Below are positions 34,694 to 47,776 of a stretch of DNA of 64,000 nucleotides, piece after piece. Position numbers and translations under genes: made by a program. Every line of letters begins with the position of its first letter. Position 1 is the stretch's first letter. The notes beneath the pieces are model-generated. The model searched no databases, was not told the DNA's origin, and saw nothing but the letters and a program-made list of their open reading frames with translations. The stretch lies in contig NW_006917100.1 in assembly GCF_000516985.1 (NCBI RefSeq), positions 2,469,490-2,533,489 on the forward strand, read 5' to 3'. The stretch comes from Pestalotiopsis fici W106-1 (taxonomy: Eukaryota > Ascomycota > Sordariomycetes > Amphisphaeriales > Sporocadaceae).

Positions 34694-36914
34694 ATGGCTT
34701 CCTTAGAGAGGACACTCGGCGTCACGCCGCCCATCACGACAACTCTGCCCACCCCCGACGAGGTCAAATCGACAGAGGCGCTCTTGGAAGAGCTCAAGCG
34801 TCAGGGCACCTTCGAGTCACCCGACGAGACAACCAAACGGTAAGACTTCTCAAGTACAAACCATCCCCATCCAGTCACAGCGCGAACAGTCAAGTGACCA
34901 TGAATTGACACCCTCCTTATAGAAACAAGGTTCTCGATGATTTACAGCGCATCACTGATGAATTCGTCCGCCGCATTGCCAAGAAGAAGGAACCACATAA
35001 CACGGCCCTAATCCGAGAAGCTCGTGGAGAAGTCTTCACATACGGTAGTTTCTGTCTTGGTGTCTACGGCCCCGGCTCCGATATTGATACTCTCGTCTGC
35101 GCTCCGAAATATGTGACCCGCCAGCATTACTTTGAAGACTTTCCTGGCATCCTTGTCGAGATGGCCCCCAAGGGTGCCATTACCGATCTGACGCCCGTCC
35201 AGGACGCCTTTGTTCCCATCATCAAGTTCGAGTATTGGGGTATTAGCATTGATCTAATTTTCGCCCGCATTGCCACTCTTACGCAGTTCCCACCCCATAA
35301 AGAGTTGTTTCTCACCGAAAACAAGTACCTACGGGGACTCGACGAGGCTGAGCTTCGCTCCGTCAACGGAACCCGTGTCACCAACGAGATACTGAATCTT
35401 GTTCCTGAGAAGGCGACGTTCCGTCTGGCATTGCGTGCGATTAAGCTGTGGGCTCAGCGACGTGCCATATATGCAAATATTATTGGTTTTCCTGGAGGAG
35501 TCGTCTGGGCCATGTTGGTGGCGAGAATATGCCAGCTATATCCAAAGGCTGCCGCGGCTGTCATCGTTGCCAGATTCTTTGTCATCATTGGACAATGGCC
35601 TTGGCCATCGCCTGTCATGTTGAAGCACATGGAGGATGGTCCTCTCAACGTGCGCGTCTGGAACCCCAAGGTGTACAAGGGTGATAGCTTCCATTTGATG
35701 CCCGTCATTACTCCTGCATATCCCCAGATGTGTGCAACGTTCAACATTACGCATTCCAATAAGGCCATTATACAACGAGAGCTGCAACGCGCAAAGGGCA
35801 TTGCAAGCGAGATCTTGTTAGGTGTGCTCCCGTGGGAGCATCTGTTTGTCAAACACACCTTCTTCACAAACGGCTACAAATACTACTTGGCTGTGGTTGT
35901 TACATCCAAGGACAAGGAAGCCCACAAAATCTGGTCTGGTTTCGTCGAAAGCAAAGTAAGAGTGCTAGTCGCCAGTGTAGAACGCCATGCTTCCATCGCA
36001 ATTGCACATCCTTTTAACAAGGGCTTTGATCGTCTGCACAAGGTGGGCAACGAGGACCAGCTGAGCGACGTCATCGATGGGAAGCTAGACTACGTATGCA
36101 AGGAGGAGGAGCAGGAGTCGGAAGGCCAGGCTGCTCAAAGCGGTGCCATCAAGAACGAAACCGTGGAGACGAAACCGCAAATCGGAAACGGAGTTACTCC
36201 CACCACGTCACCTGCCGAACCTGCCCTACGTATCAAGCCAGACCCAGAAAGCGAGACAAAGGTGGGATTAGCAGATCTCCCTGTGAAAGCAGATCCCGAA
36301 AGCGAAATGAAGGTGAAATTGGAAGACCTGCCTGTCCAAGGCGGTAAGGTGTTTACGACTACCCACTACATTGGTCTTGAGCTTGCGGAAGGTATGTGAC
36401 ACCTTTATTTTACGGCCTAGTATCAAGCAGTGGCCCTTTTCCGTCACTGGAGGAAGCCATGGTGGTGAATAGAGGTTGCTAACTTTCTAGGTGCCAAATC
36501 TCTGGATCTCTCGTTCCAGGTCAATGAATTCAAAGACCTCTGCTTCAGTTGGGATAAGTATCAGGCTGAGCTGAACTTCTTGAGCATCCAGCACGTAAGG
36601 AAGTGAGTACCCGGGCAATTTATTCCGATAAGCACTACCTAACGACAATAGCATTAACCTCCCCGACGATGTGTTCGAACCCGGCGAAGTCAAGCCCACT
36701 CGTCCGCTTAAGAGAGCGGGCGCAGCCAACGGAGCTGCAGTGCCAAAGAATGTCAAGCGGCCCAACCCATCGCCGGCAGATGTATGTAGGAATGGTGGAT
36801 TGCTTCATGCGATGGCCGAATCAAGGATGCTACCCCTGATTCTTGAAGTACTACTAACCGTGGCTACAGGACCAACCGTCTGCCAAACGACAGCAGCCAA
36901 CAGCAGCAGGCTGA
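34694..36914 (+). CDS. PAP1: Nuclear poly(A) polymerase
   Basis: Adds poly(A) tails to cleaved pre-mRNA in the nucleus. Five exons, 34694-34839, 34923-36391, 36491-36602, 36652-36781 and 36870-36914, give 633 aa. The nucleotidyltransferase signature GSFCLGVYGPGSDIDTL carries Asp102 and Asp104; the third catalytic aspartate is Asp159 in SIDLIFA. The central domain (ATFRLALRAIKLWAQRR) and RNA-binding domain (FFTNGYKYYL, SVERHA) follow in the usual order. A charged linker (about 385-455) contains two near-duplicate blocks, KPDPESETKV and KADPESEMKV. The last exon encodes only 14 residues (DQPSAKRQQPTAAG). Introns of 49-99 bp all join in frame. Confidence 0.94.
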
Positions 36915-38286
36915 GTGCAGCTTGCGGGACCATCTACAATGCTTCACTGCTTAAAAAGATTGGCTAATGTTGCAGCAGAAGGCCACGACGTTTGGCGAGT
37001 ACCATTGGATCATGGTAAGCGACCTCGGAGCCAGCGGTCTTCTTTGATGGCTCAATAGCATACGGCTTCGCGAGCCAGTTACTGCCTACCCTTTATGTTC
37101 AGAAGCACTTGGTCCTGCTTTTAGAAATTCGTGGTTATCCTTGCCTTGCAACTGCTCAACACAGCTAATGAGCCCTTCATGGAACTCGTCCATGTTTGGG
37201 GGAAAGCAAAGCTATCCATTTGTAATCAAGCGACGAGTTCATCCTGCATGTACGCGAAATCTTCTCGGAGAGAAGATACCAACCTGTCCTCCCCAAAGAA
37301 CGAATCCCAAACGCAGGGTGGGATAGATGGTTGCCAACAAATGCAATGAAACAGGAACCGAGAGAAGAAGAAAACACTTTAGTGAGAAAAAGAAACGAAG
37401 AGAGGAACTATGATACCCTAACTCATATAGTCATGGAGGTGGAAATGCATAAGATGGAAGAGATGGCCTGATGCCCGATAGTGGCCACGCTGCTTATACT
37501 CGGCATACGCAAAGAAATCATTCATCTCCCTCCAAGTGGGGTTTTGATCACCATCGGATATTGGCGCCATTTGTAGCGCACAGGGCTGCGACAATACCAG
37601 CTGATCGAATTGGCCGAAAAGAGCACATTTTAATACTTTGGCCCAAGAATGGATTTGCAATGTAGAAATCCGCTCAACCGGCGGCATCTTTGTTCGAGGT
37701 CTAAATTTAGACATCCTGGCATGTACCTAGAGAACTTCTGCAGATGAATAAATCTACCTATCGTTGCATGCATGACTTACCATTCAGCTGATTTACTGAT
37801 TGCATATAATCTGCCTCTCTGAAGCTCTGCTCTTCGGGTTCGTGTCACTCGCCACGGGTCTTGTGATGAGTAATTGGATTTAGATATATATATCGCTAAC
37901 TGATTGAGCTTATGGTGGAAAACGGGCTGTGAAAACAGATTTCTGCTAGAGTCTATGTGGCAGTTCATATATATACATATATATGGTAACACATTGAAAT
38001 AAAGTCAACCTAGACTCAGCCTCCTGCTTGACCCATGGACAGACTCGCTGGGGGCTAAAGAAAGGTCCATTGTACATAATACCAGGAACCGTGGAATCCA
38101 GAAAACATTGTGTCCAAGATGGTTTGGGTATTCCTTCTGTTAGAAGCGCCTCAGGTTCACCTCTCGGCGCAGTTGTTTCGTTGCGCGCTTAGTTCCTGGT
38201 CGCAGTGATATTTGCCAGGCGTCTGTTGTCAATGCTTTCAGAACCCGGAGATGGTACGTTTTGTGCATGTCAGTGGAGGCAAGACT
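36915..38286. other. Convergent region between PAP1 and the Zn2Cys6 gene
   Basis: About 1.4 kb between two 3' ends. It is AT-rich around 37880-37990 (TATATA runs). A 98-codon minus-strand frame at 37418-37714 has no recognised motif. Nothing else is seen. Confidence 0.45.
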
Positions 38287-40564
38287 TTACCACTCCTCTT
38301 CATCCTCGACCTTGATGAGCCGGTCAATGGCCTCCTTCTCCATGCCGGCACGGTGGCCTTCCATGACCTCGGACAGGGCAAGCGCGTGTTGCATTCCCAT
38401 GGTTCTCCATACCACCTGCGCGAGTGCGTATGCCCAGTCCCAGAATTCTGTCGGCACACCAGGCGCGCAACCGGCGATCTTGAGGTGCCAGAGAAGACCC
38501 GGTAGTCCCGCAGCGCCGGTTCCACCTTTGCCGACTGCTGCTAGCCGTCGGGCTTGCGGCTCGGAGAGTATGGGGTGGTGCCAGTGAGACGGAGTGCTTG
38601 TGATGATGTCCTCCGCCATGCGCTGTGACGTGTTATAACATGCCTGCAATTGGGCTGGGGATACTACGAAGGAAACCGAATTTGGGAAATCCTTCTTCGT
38701 ATCAATGATTCGTTGAACCACTAGTATGCGAGCCCAGCGCAAGTGATTCCAGAGCCGGGCCGCTTCGATACCATTGTATCTATGATATTTCCCCCGAAAG
38801 ACGGCCTCTGGGGGGTACTCCTTGGGTGCTTTTTCCACCGTGAAAGGTAGCGATCTCTGCAATTGCTGCTCGAGACCACCCATGAGGTCGTCCATTTGTA
38901 ATAATTCCTGAAGGGTATGTTCCGTGTCTGGATTTCCGTCCAGGAGCAAGGGGCTTTTGGAGTGTGTGAGCAATTCGAGAAAATTGGCGATTGCCACAGC
39001 TAGATCACATGTGGCATGCTCTTGTGGTGGTATAAACTGCCTACACATGGCAAGCACCTCAAAAAATTGGGGTGGGAGTGGCGCGTCCGTCACTTGAGAA
39101 GGGATCAACTATAGTTGTCATCAGCTTTTATATCCTTTGCATGCCAGTCGTCAATCCATCATGCGTCCTCCCCCGGGTTGGACACCTACCAGTGAGTACA
39201 TCAGTTGCAGTATAGCCCGTGCCCCGAACACGGGATACTGGGAGTGTGGGACTACATTTCTTAGCAGGGCAATGGCCCCCAGGATGTGAATGTTGGCTGT
39301 GCCGGTTGACAGTTTCGAGCCCTTGCCTTGGACAACCTCAAACATGGCCAAAGTGACAACGGCTCGGAGCGGACCCATGACAGAAATCGTGTCACTCGGA
39401 CCGGCGGCTATTAATTGTCCCGTTTGCTTCAGCGCTGCCGTATACTTTTGTCTCGCTATAAGGTTCATGGCCTTATCCCCTCGCTTGTGTGACAGGCCGG
39501 CAAGGCCTACAGCCATCATGACAGTCTGCATGGCCTGGGTGCTACCACTGTAGACGGCCAGATGGCGGTCGGCTGACGGAGCATCGGGGGTCTTCATGAG
39601 GTACTGCTCGATGAAGAACTGGAGACCGCGCTGTTCTATCGTCGGTTCAACCTTTTGATGAATCTTGGGCGACAATAGCTGCATGTTCTTGCTAAGCACA
39701 ATCTCGGCAGGCGAGGCGGGGCTCTCGTCCACGGGACTCCTCGTGTCGTTGGTCATGGCTGACGGCGAGGAGGTCCACGATGCCGAACTCGACGTTGCCG
39801 ACGCAGCAGAGTTGGCCGAAGGTGGTGATGTAGCCGCCCCCCATTGCGCGTGTGCTTTTTGGATTACTTTACTGGACTCATCTCGGAACATTAATGACAG
39901 TTGGTCCCGATATCCAGGGCATTTCTTGCCGATCCGAATGCATTGTGAGCATTCCGGCTTGACCTTGTCACACTATAACGCCGTCGTCAGCAGCGGGCTC
40001 GATTTTTTTATTTAAAAAAAAAAAAAAAAGGGGGAGGCTTTGCTGGCGGGTGTTTCCCTGCGTGTATTGTATACACCATGGATCAATCTATAACAATTCA
40101 TTATAGAATGATGAGGAGGAGAATCATGGTGATAGGAATTAGTCTGGTGGATAGGCGCGCGTGTTCCTTTTTGGAGATGAACCCTCTAGGTGCCATGCAT
40201 GTCTTGAGAAGGCCTCTCTCTTTTGTTCGCATTGGGGCTGGCTACCTAACTGCAAAGCGCGCCCAAGAACCAGGACCAGGTGCGGTGTGGAGAATTGCAG
40301 GTATACTCGGATTGTACAGTTTTTTTGCAAACCAGAGAGATTGACCAATGCAATATGTATGAGAAGTAGGGATGAAGATGTTTTTAGTAAGGGGTCAGTA
40401 GATGGGGTGTGCTTACTTTGATTCGCCGTTGGCGGCAGTTTTGGCATCCTGTCGTGACAGTATTGGTAATGAGTTTTATGATGATCGTAGGAGTGTGGAT
40501 TGATCAGGGAGAGAGCTAGAGGAGGGACGGACGGACCTTGCGATGCCTTTCCGCAATAGACCAT
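38287..40564 (-). CDS. Zn2Cys6 fungal transcription factor
   Basis: DNA-binding regulator with an N-terminal binuclear zinc cluster. Four exons, 40537-40564, 40417-40448, 39190-39972 and 38287-39108, give 554 aa. Splicing the three 5' exons yields exactly C-X2-C-X6-C-X6-C-X2-C-X6-C with C11, C14, C21, C28, C31 and C38; the RQRRIK basic segment sits between the second and third cysteines. The cluster is cut by two introns, the second 444 bp long and containing an A16 run, unusually large here. The remainder is an S/T/A-rich linker and an all-helical region resembling the fungal-specific TF_2 type. The first donor (GTCCGT) is non-optimal. Targets are unknown; the neighbours do not form a pathway it could obviously control. 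Confidence 0.88.
40014..40029. repeat. A16 homopolymer inside an intron
   Basis: Sixteen A on the plus strand, hence a T run about 40 nt upstream of the acceptor in the 444-bp intron of the Zn2Cys6 gene, where it may act as polypyrimidine tract. Confidence 0.9.
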
Positions 40565-40613
40565 GCTTTGAAAGGCGTTGCTTGCTGCCTCCTACTACTG
40601 CTGGTCTCCTCCT

Positions 40614-40693
40614 CCTACTACTACTACTACTACTACTCCTCTCCTCCTATCTCTATCCTCTTCTGCTGCTGCTGCTTGCTTGCTTGCTTGCTT
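40614..40693. repeat. (CTA)n and (CTTG)n microsatellites
   Basis: A CTA trinucleotide tract at about 40614-40637 and a CTTG tetranucleotide tract at about 40676-40693, 50-130 bp upstream of the Zn2Cys6 start codon on the minus strand. Confidence 0.9.
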
Positions 40694-42478
40694 GGCTGCT
40701 GTTGCTTCTACTATGCGTAGATCGACGACGGGCGCGTCGGAATGACAGGCAGTAGTAGTAGTGGGATGAGCTAGGCTGGTTCAGAGACGAATAGGATACC
40801 CGAGTCAGGCATGAAACTCGTACGAGCGACGACTGGTGGTGCGCATTAGCATTACGGGCGCTATCCTATCCACCAGCAGTTATGTTGTTGGCTGGTGGTT
40901 CAAAGGGCTTGTTGTGGACGGTAGCCAAAGATGGAAAGCAGCTCGTCAGAATCGTGGAGATGATATTGGGTTTTTAGGATAGGATACTTTTTCTTTTTAG
41001 AAAAAAAAAAGGTAGGGAGAAAACAACGGCCATTTGCTAAGAACACGGCCGAGTCGAGGATTCTTAGCTGCGTCAGCGGTCTGCGCTCGTGTGTGCCTGG
41101 GTTATGGATTGGGGCTCCTCTTTTTTTTTTCCCCCTCCTCCCTCCAGTCCCTTCTTTTGCGGATGTTAGTGGTAGCGGTAACAGTAACAGTAGTAGTAGT
41201 AGTAGCTGTAGCTGTACCACAGTGACCAACGGCGGCGGCGGCGGCGATGGTCGCAGGCAGACAGCTTTTCTTCCTTTACTACTACAGGGCTACCGTAAGT
41301 ACCGCCTGACTGCAAGGTCCAGCTTCGGCTTTTCATCAGCGCCCCAGCGGCGGCGGACACTTTTATGGGGTTGGTCGCCTAATGTAGTGTAGGTAGTGAG
41401 AAGTAGTACAGTTACCTACATACATACCTAGTCATCCAGGGGAGAGGGGTCACCGGAGAGGCCAGGGTTGGAACTCATATATGTACATAGTAAGTAAGGT
41501 AAATGTAGGTAGGTAGCAAAAAGGAAATACCGGTAGTAGTCATCAAGCTGCCAGCCAGCACTGAGATCGCCAAGGCAGGTGGGAAGAAGAAGAGAAAAAA
41601 AAGGGACAAAGTATGACAGACGACAGGCGTCGGGTATGGGTGTGCTGTATATGACAAATACACATATGTATACATGTAGGTATTGAGAGCTTGACAAGCG
41701 CCGTCACGTTAAGAAAGAAATGAGAAAAATCAAGATCCGTATGATAATAATTAAAGTAAATAAAAGGATCGCCGGAAAGAAAGAAAAAATGATAGAACAA
41801 AACGTCCGTCAGTTTCGAAAGGGTGCGGAAGATGCAACCCAAAAAGGAATCGGAACCAGGATTTGAATGCAAAATGCCGACTGGCAGCGACAACATCGAA
41901 CAAGACCATCCAAGTAAGTATCTAGTCGCTCTGTAACAAGGCGGCCGACAGCAACGTCAAGTCAAGTCAGGTCAAAAAAAGGAGGAGACGAGATATGCCC
42001 TGGCGTTTGTCTTCTGCCTTGACACTTATCAACTGGTCCGAACCTGACCTTAAGCTGGGTATCTCCTACCGTACATCAGATGCATGGCGAGTTGAAATGA
42101 TCGAAAGTAAATGCGATCTCTTATTATCTGTCTCCATACTGCAAGGCAATTAAACAATTTACACAGCAAAAAGAAAAAAGTCAACCAATGTATTGACGTA
42201 CTAGGTACATGCTTAGCCCCGGTACTTGGACACTATTTCTCCTTAGCGCGTGCTGTCATTCACCCACGGCAGGCAGGCGGACGGGCGTGCAAAATGCTAG
42301 TACTGCCCTTAATAATTAAAAATCACTGCAAATTCCTTAAACGCCTCCCCCTCTTAGCAATAATAGAAATCATACCGTCTATTTCGTACCTAACATAGAT
42401 AGATACTACCTTTATATAGTACAACTATCTATGTACCGTGTATAAGTAACGTGTGGATAGCGCAGGCCGTTTAGGGTA

Positions 42479-42492
42479 GGGGGGGGGGGGGG
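42479..42492. repeat. G14 homopolymer
   Basis: Fourteen consecutive G residues in the gene-poor region. Confidence 0.9.
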
Positions 42493-45400
42493 ACAGGTGC
42501 CGAAGGCTAGTTACCTACCAGAAAGTTGTACTACTACCTACCGTCGGCCCCAATCAATTAATCAACTAACCTAGTGTAGGGACAATTGTCTGCGTAGCGT
42601 ATATCTGAGCGGGATCGTCGGCCAGCGCGGTCTTGAGGTCTGGACTGGGCTAGGTACGATGGTTGTTAACTGGTAGATCGACAGGCAGATCAAGGTCAGA
42701 AGCGACTGAGGTGTCGAATGTCATGAGAGGTACGAAGTACAATCGTCATAGAGTGGGTAGGTGGGTGGGGAGGGGTAATACCCAATGTGCCTCTATACAT
42801 ACATTCATACGTAGGTTACACATGTAGGTATGTACACTAGAATCAATGACGAGAATAGAAGAGCAGGGCCGAGGAGTCAAAGGAGGGGCAAAAGATTACT
42901 GGCAGCATGTAGTCGAGTCCTATTCTTTCTTTACCTTGCATGCTTGATTCGACGTTTAGTTATCACCTCCACGAAATGGCTGCCGACCTGCGACCTCGTG
43001 CAATTCTATTTGCTTAGTCTCATGCAATGCTGCCCCCAGACACAAAATGGAGCAAGATGTGCATCGATTAAAAGAAAAAAAAAAAAAAGGAAGAGAACGG
43101 TGCACTTTATTTATGTTGGTGAGGTGGTTATCAGCGTGCTCGGCATTCCAAAGCCTCCCGGCACTCGGGATAACTGGACATCATTCGTGCAATGCACAAA
43201 CTACTTTGTAAATACCTATTCACACTGACTACACATTCATCACACAGAGGCAAGCTAACCAGGTACATGTCTAGTTCAAGGCTCTTCTACACAATACTGT
43301 GTGTAAAGCCCATCTGCATGTAATGTTGTCAGAGGTCTAGTTTAATTCAGTTCCAGATTGCCAGGTGAATGGAATGAATGGCGTCAATTTCTTGGAACAC
43401 GTACATTGTTCATCCCAATACGAAGAAATTTGCAATGCCATCAGTATTCACTCACCATCTTCGATACTGCAATGTCGTGCAAGTGGCCGTGCTTGCTATT
43501 CTTGTCCAGGATAACAACATGTCACAATAAGATGGCCTGATACTATCTGTCCTTGTCACGGTCTGTTTGTATGCAATGCTCGTGGCATGGGCATAGATAT
43601 ATGCAAAGTATACCTCTGTACTGATTTCATGAGTAAGTAGTAGTCATTTATTTGGTGATATACAACAAGCACTGGGTAGTACGTATGTATGCTAGGCTCG
43701 ATGGCACGTGAGTTGTAGAATGTATAGTTATATATGCATTAGCCATGAGTATCCAAGCTAATATAGACAGTACCAGTGTACTACGATCATCTCATGCCAT
43801 TTCACTCGCGCAGTGAGGAATCCAAGGTGGAAGGAGGCACTCATCCTGGGCACCCATCTGACATGAATACCTCAGAGATCCGGGCCGGGCAAATACAAGA
43901 CTCAACGACGGCAGTGCCGCTTGGTTTTCATAACTCGTCCCACCAAGATGGGATGGAACTCACACGCCCCCTGGCCACGCTGCACACACTATAAAAGAAA
44001 ATTGGGGTACTAGATGTAGATTTGATACGGGCCACAGCCGCGGCTGTCGCTTTGGGGAAGCCAGTGGGGGTGGAGCGAGACCTTGCAGTATCCCCATACC
44101 TGTCAGCTGTGCGCAATACTACTTTGCACACTGGCAAGTATTCAGCTTTGGTTAACATTTGTATACATGTACAACAAGGCCAAGACTGCGCAGGAAAAGG
44201 TCGACAGCACGTCTCCTGTTCACCACCACAACTTTCCGCCCGTCTGCTGGGCCGCGTTGCTCCATTGGGAAGGCCTGCGCGCTAGCTTGATACTGGTCGA
44301 CCCGCCGAGCTTCCTCGAGGGGGGTTGATCCGGATGGTACCCCCATTGAGCATATGTCGACCTTCAATCCGCAGGGGGAGGCTCTCATGATCCCTGTCGC
44401 CTGCGGGCTTGATACGGTTGAATCTATCCGACTCCGACGGTCCATGACCGCCACAAGCAATGCTGTGACGACAGACGACAATTAAGCACAAGCACAGGAA
44501 GGGGGGTGATTACACAAAACGGAGGAGGAGGGGGGGAAAAAAAAAAGACCCTCATTTCCTACACCTCAATCGAAAGCATCCAAAGGCATCTTGTCTGCTG
44601 ACCCTTGCGCTGCTTTACTGTGTGCATGGTTGGGTACTGTGCATGTAGCTTGTCCGTCTGTCAGACTTGGACCCAATAGTTATACCTGTTGTATATTGAG
44701 AAAGGGAAACAGAAGAAGCAGAAGAAGCAGAATTATCGCTTCCTTGATAGCTCGGACTTGCACGATTCATATTGCCCTTAAAATTAAGATTTTTGCCGCA
44801 AAAGCTCTTATATATTTGCATTAATACTGCCAATGCAGGTACATATAGTCACAGTTATCCATTAAGGGCCTTTATTAAGGGCCTTTAGAATTGTTGAACC
44901 GTTGCCCCTGTCGCGGAGCGCATCCGGGGTTGGAAAGCCACACATATTGCTGCTCGTTTGAACCCACTGAGTAATAAGTAGATGGATATGGAGTGCTTTC
45001 TACTTGCGGTTCTCCATCGCCCGAAGTAATATCTGTTATTTTGAGTGATCACTTTACCAGTATAATGCGCCGAAACGAGCTTGGGGGAGTATGTCCAGGT
45101 CGAGTGTGTAGTATTTTTCCATGATACCTCAATCGCCTTATATCCAGTAATAACACAAACAGTGTCACACTACAATGTTGACGAGGTCGCCCAGAAATTG
45201 AATGATTGAGCAGCCACTAGCAGCCGCCACCAAACTGGAACCTGGAGTTAAGCGGCGACTTTGTGCAAATGTTTTCAGACTGATCGGCTCCAACCATAGT
45301 AAACAAGCAACGACGATGGATAAAAGAAAACGGCATGCGGCTCATACTAGATCATGTCCTTAACCCTCGTTGGGCAATACGGCCGCTTTATTTCGAAGCG

Positions 45401-46980
45401 TGAATAACCGCGAACCCACATACGGAAGGTAAGAAGCAGGATTTGAAATATATCGAGCCGTACATCACTGGAGAAGCATAGATGTGGCGTCAAGACCAGC
45501 GCGGTGGACAACTTATACCAGTACAGTGTGTTTGAAAATGACATCTGGTTTTGCAACCAATCCTGTCATCTCCCAATACTGCTCGATTATGATGATCTCG
45601 TGCCGTTTAGGAAATTGGAGTGCTCTGAGAGAGATTATTCCCCCTAAGGTAAATAGACATTTGCGTTCAAACGGTCGATGGAAGAATTGTGGCGGGGCGA
45701 GTTGGTTTCTATGACCTCCTCGCCATAAAAGACATCGTTTCCCGAACTCGTCTCTACCTACGAGCATTGTTTCGATATTTGCTGTAGCTTGGTCAGCGTT
45801 TTCACTCTCGGAGGGAAACCCGAATCAGGAGCATGGTCGGGCTCATGAAAGACCGAAGTGTGACAGTGTAGTCGGGTGGCTGATGTTGTAAAGTACCTAG
45901 TTAACCATCCATGAATTCGAAGCTGGTCTTGGGTATCGAACATCTAGTATTACAGTCAGTGGTGGATCAAGTAGATAAGAGTAAGTGCTGAGAACGCATG
46001 GCAACCACAGAAGAACGGGATCCGGCACGCCCAGCAGAATAACTCAAAGATTATGGACTGTCGGCATATGTGAGACCACGACACACCGACATAAATCGGG
46101 CGGCGTCGGTGCAATGTATCCAACAAACGAGCAGACCCGTGATCATGCTAGGCAACCCTCCACACCATTGTTGGAAGGCGTGACCACATGATGGGACAAT
46201 TCACTGGCTGTGATAATGTTGGATTACCGATGGCCTCAAACATTGAAGTTTGGCAAGTATATGCATCATTGATATCACTATTCTTTTTGCAACCACCATC
46301 ACCGCATTTACATTCTTGTAAAACCTGACTTACTTTCTTATAATAATTTTGTAGTGGCTCTCATTTCTCTTCATATCACATTGGAGGTTACACTCAAAGA
46401 GATTCCCGATGAAGTTGGGTTCAAATCCAATACCTCCTTTGGAGATGGAGGAGGACAAGACTCCGAGTGACGTACCAACGTCTATGCTTGTGTTCAACTG
46501 TGTAAAATGAACACTATCTCACCGATATTCTACTTTAAGCTGAAGCTGGGATTGCAAGAGTCGCCATAGAATTAAGCTGACTGAATTATGGCAATGATTA
46601 TGTAAACATCTCAAAAGGTCTCTCTTGCCACTGAACAAGTCTTCTAAGCTAAACAAATCAAAGGCATTTGTGATTATCCATTCGCAAGCATCTTATGTGC
46701 AATTTGAAAACGTCGCTTATTTAGTGTGGCAAAACCGAATATGCTTATTCGCTATCGATTTAAATACAATGAAGCATGTTTTAACTCGCCCTTTATAGAT
46801 AAGAGGCTGAAAGGGTGAAATTGTCATGGTAGATAGGGACTGTACCATGGTCCTGTCCCGTGGGCATATAGGTCCTGGTTCGTGATCGTTTTCCAAAGAT
46901 TGCGAGCATGCATTTTTGCCCATTATAGTACAGTGGTAGTGTATGCCCTGACAGAAATAATGACATTTCGACATAAGATA

Positions 46981-47160
46981 TTTAATGTGGAGGATATGAC
47001 TATTAGTGGTTGAATATATTATACGGTTATAAATTTAGCTAAAATATAAAATATAGTATGAAATTATAATAACAAAATATGCAAAAAGCAAATCCATTTA
47101 TTTATTTCCACATACCTCTCTGTTAATCCAAAAGCCTAGACTTTTCTGTACATTATTCTG
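46981..47160. other. AT-rich island
   Basis: By my count about 45 of 180 bases are G or C (25 percent), against roughly half in the flanking genes. It lies about 600-800 bp upstream of SGF73. It has no coding signal. Confidence 0.7.
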
Positions 47161-47776
47161 TTTTTATTCCAATTTATATTTGGCATTGGCGTTCATCAAC
47201 TGGCCGTTGGCATGATCGATGAGAGAGCGCCCCAGAGATGACTATTTATGCTTATCGACCTTTATCGATAACCCACGCTAGAAGAAGCGCTGGTGCGTGC
47301 ACTCGTTCCAACGGGGGGCCAACCGCATTCATTCCGCCAAGGCCATTAAGGTACCCATGAATGCCTAGTCACCATTTGAACTAACTGGGCACCGCATTCC
47401 AGTGGAGGCTACATTACCGACCGCAAGCTACATTACTTAGTAGGTAGATTGATGCGACTACCACCATCAACGACGCTTTGGACAATCAAATCCATCAAGG
47501 ACACACCTCTCTCATCTCCTTTCATCCCGAATAACTCTCGCTTGTCGGCGCCGACGCCTACGGACAACCGAGATCCCTCCCAAAACACCATTAGCCTCCA
47601 TCGCCACCCTGCGGCAAGGTTGTCGCGCGACACGTCGTTTGGGAAGTCTCACATTCAGAAATCGTCCGGATCATCAGTACGTCGCAACAGCCATTGTTGT
47701 TGTTTTTTAGTAAGAAAGGGTGCCTGCTATCGCGCCACATGACGCGCCTCTGAGTGCACCTCGTTGGTGACAAGAG

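Larger units (their letters stand above)
40565..47776. other. 7.2 kb gene-poor region
   Basis: The longest stretch without a supported gene in the window. It includes upstream sequences of the Zn2Cys6 gene (minus) and SGF73 (plus). It holds CTA, CTTG and TAG microsatellites (40614-40693, 41188-41204), a G14 run at 42479-42492, a 13-bp tandem duplication near 44860 and a markedly AT-rich island at about 46981-47160. Frames up to 148 codons exist but lack motifs or start context. No transposon ends, tRNA or 5S genes were recognised. Confidence 0.55.

Noticed and set aside
37418..37714. 98-codon minus-strand frame between PAP1 and the Zn2Cys6 gene
   Set aside because: No motif, no splice continuation and AT-rich surroundings; kept only as a note in the gap entry.
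46400..46440. tRNA T-arm-like GGTTCAAATCC
   Set aside because: The stem pairs poorly and no acceptor, D-arm or anticodon arm could be drawn around it.
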